Below are positions 62,984 to 64,000 of a DNA stretch of 64,000 bases, in pieces. Both the position numbers and the translations under genes were made by a program. The DNA lies in contig NW_021167088.1 of the NCBI RefSeq assembly GCF_003711515.1, positions 1,533,237 through 1,597,236 of the forward strand, given 5' to 3'. Source of the stretch: Sodiomyces alkalinus F11. Taxonomy: Eukaryota > Ascomycota > Sordariomycetes > Glomerellales > Plectosphaerellaceae. Numbering within the stretch: the stretch's first letter is position 1; every line of letters starts with the position of its first letter. A model generated the notes under the pieces. The model was given only the letters and a program-made list of their open reading frames with translations. It ran no database searches and was not told the origin of the DNA.

Positions 62984-64000
62984 ATGGCCTTGTCGTGGCG
63001 TCGTGGATCCGGGGCTTCGTCCAACCGAGGGGGTGGCCCTGGCCGGGGACGTGATACGCCGTGGCGAAAGGCGAGAGGTGATGACACGAAAACCCCAAGC
63101 AAAGGCGTCTGTCATTTCTTTCAGAGAACAGGTTCTTGTCGTTTTGGGACCTCTTGTCGATACTCTCACGACCTCGAGACGTCAAACGAGCGACAGTCAA
63201 CCAGTGGAAACGGCACTCATCCCACCCAGTCCTCTCGTCAGGAGTTCGACTTTCAGGATCAATACGGGGATGTCAAGAGACTGCTTAGACCAAACCGTGG
63301 TCGCTCACTGTTCAATTCCTCCACGCAACCTTCCCGACAGGTTTCGAATACCGATGCCTATAAGTTCTGGACAAACGCTGTTGCCATCCTAGACGAAGAT
63401 AACCACCAGATACACCACCTTCTCGCCAAGGACCTGGTCAACGATAATCTCAGGGGCCACGAGTACATGGCAACTAGTATGAACATGGATGACGGCGATA
63501 TAGATAGGTCTGTCATCTCTGCCATGGCTTATCTGAAGGTCATCACCCATCCCGCGCTGCTGGATCCCATCTCCATCGACGGCTTTGTCGGTGAGATCTA
63601 CACCTTCTTCGGTGGCGCAAACGGAGACAGGGCCATCTCCTTTCTGACCAAATTATGCGACCGACTGCGAAGATACTACGCTTTTTATTGTGCTGAACCG
63701 AGCCTGGAGTCAAAGTTCGAAACCAAGAATACGACTGTCGCCTTGCTCATGCTCGAGGCTCTTTCCCAGCTCCTCCATCGACAGCTTCGTGTCTGCTTCA
63801 ACGGAGATCTAAACCCACTCGTGAACCAACTGGAGCAGCTCTCGGCCGAATCTGACCTCGATGCCAACACAGCCATCCCCGCGCGTCTCGCATGGCTGTG
63901 GCAGTTGTTGAAGCGGGAACAGGCTCGAGTAGCTGCCGACGCCCCGAATTCGGAAGGGAAAGGCAATGCACGAGTCCCACAGCACATGGACCTTCGGTCC
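62984..64000 (+). CDS. CCCH zinc-finger protein, N-terminus of a probable NFX1/ZNFX1-type helicase (partial)
   Basis: The frame from the ATG at 62984 stays open to the right edge (339 codons, no stop), so the gene is truncated by the window. The first 30 residues are Arg/Gly-rich (RGSGASSNRGGGPGRGR), then comes a C3H1 finger CHFFQRTGSCRFGTSCRYSH (about 44-63). Next is a helical domain starting SNTDAYKFWTNAVAILDED. An N-terminal CCCH finger followed by such a helical region is the arrangement I associate with Pezizomycotina NF-X1 finger and helicase proteins (SF1 helicase, ZNFX1/Hrr1-like, linked to RNA silencing). The helicase part is not in view, so this is inference; any CCCH RNA-binding protein remains possible. 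Confidence 0.7.
   Translation, partial: MALSWRRGSGASSNRGGGPGRGRDTPWRKARGDDTKTPSKGVCHFFQRTGSCRFGTSCRYSHDLETSNERQSTSGNGTHPTQSSRQEFDFQDQYGDVKRLLRPNRGRSLFNSSTQPSRQVSNTDAYKFWTNAVAILDEDNHQIHHLLAKDLVNDNLRGHEYMATSMNMDDGDIDRSVISAMAYLKVITHPALLDPISIDGFVGEIYTFFGGANGDRAISFLTKLCDRLRRYYAFYCAEPSLESKFETKNTTVALLMLEALSQLLHRQLRVCFNGDLNPLVNQLEQLSAESDLDANTAIPARLAWLWQLLKREQARVAADAPNSEGKGNARVPQHMDLRS

Overview
The window is nuclear DNA from a filamentous ascomycete (Pezizomycotina, most likely Sordariomycetes). Genes are compact and lie on both strands. They carry 68-190 nt introns with GTRNGY donors, CTNAC-type branch sites and YAG acceptors. The gene content is fungal: an APSES factor, a LaeA-like methyltransferase, an Egh16-like protein, Ppo-type fatty-acid dioxygenase, CENP-L/Fta1 and DUF2235. 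All exon models here were built by hand from splice signals plus frame continuity; every multi-exon model closes to a whole number of codons.

Region 1 (1-24 kb) is mainly housekeeping. It holds a CAP59/CMT1-type mannosyltransferase with a homopolymer frameshift, a 7-TM membrane protein, kinetochore subunit Fta1, a degenerate kinase-like protein beside an AT-rich island, and an 1130-residue orphan protein. These are followed by siroheme synthase MET8, the FYVE endosomal tether PEP7, the G1/S regulator MBP1, an LYR-motif protein and a polyamine-type GNAT acetyltransferase.

Region 2 (24.4-31.6 kb) looks like a small or decayed secondary-metabolism group. It has a BAHD-like acyltransferase whose catalytic His is replaced, an unidentified coding relic, a LaeA-like methyltransferase, and a divergent O-methyltransferase. 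The two methyltransferases share an intergenic region extraordinarily rich in GTAC.

Region 3 (32.9-41.0 kb) is a block of secreted proteins: an internally duplicated Lys/Asp/Cys-rich protein of unknown function, an Egh16-like appressorium-type protein, a serine carboxypeptidase (S10) with a 25-N assembly gap in an intron, and a proteinase K-like subtilisin. It is followed by about 7.6 kb with no supportable gene.

Region 4 (48.6-64 kb) holds a sugar transporter, a short-chain dehydrogenase, a C-terminal remnant of a fungal rhodopsin-family membrane protein, a DUF2235 alpha/beta hydrolase, a Ppo-like dioxygenase-P450 fusion lacking the usual isomerase motif, and the start of a CCCH zinc-finger protein that runs off the right edge. 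No rRNA, CRISPR array, intact transposon or convincing tRNA was recognised.
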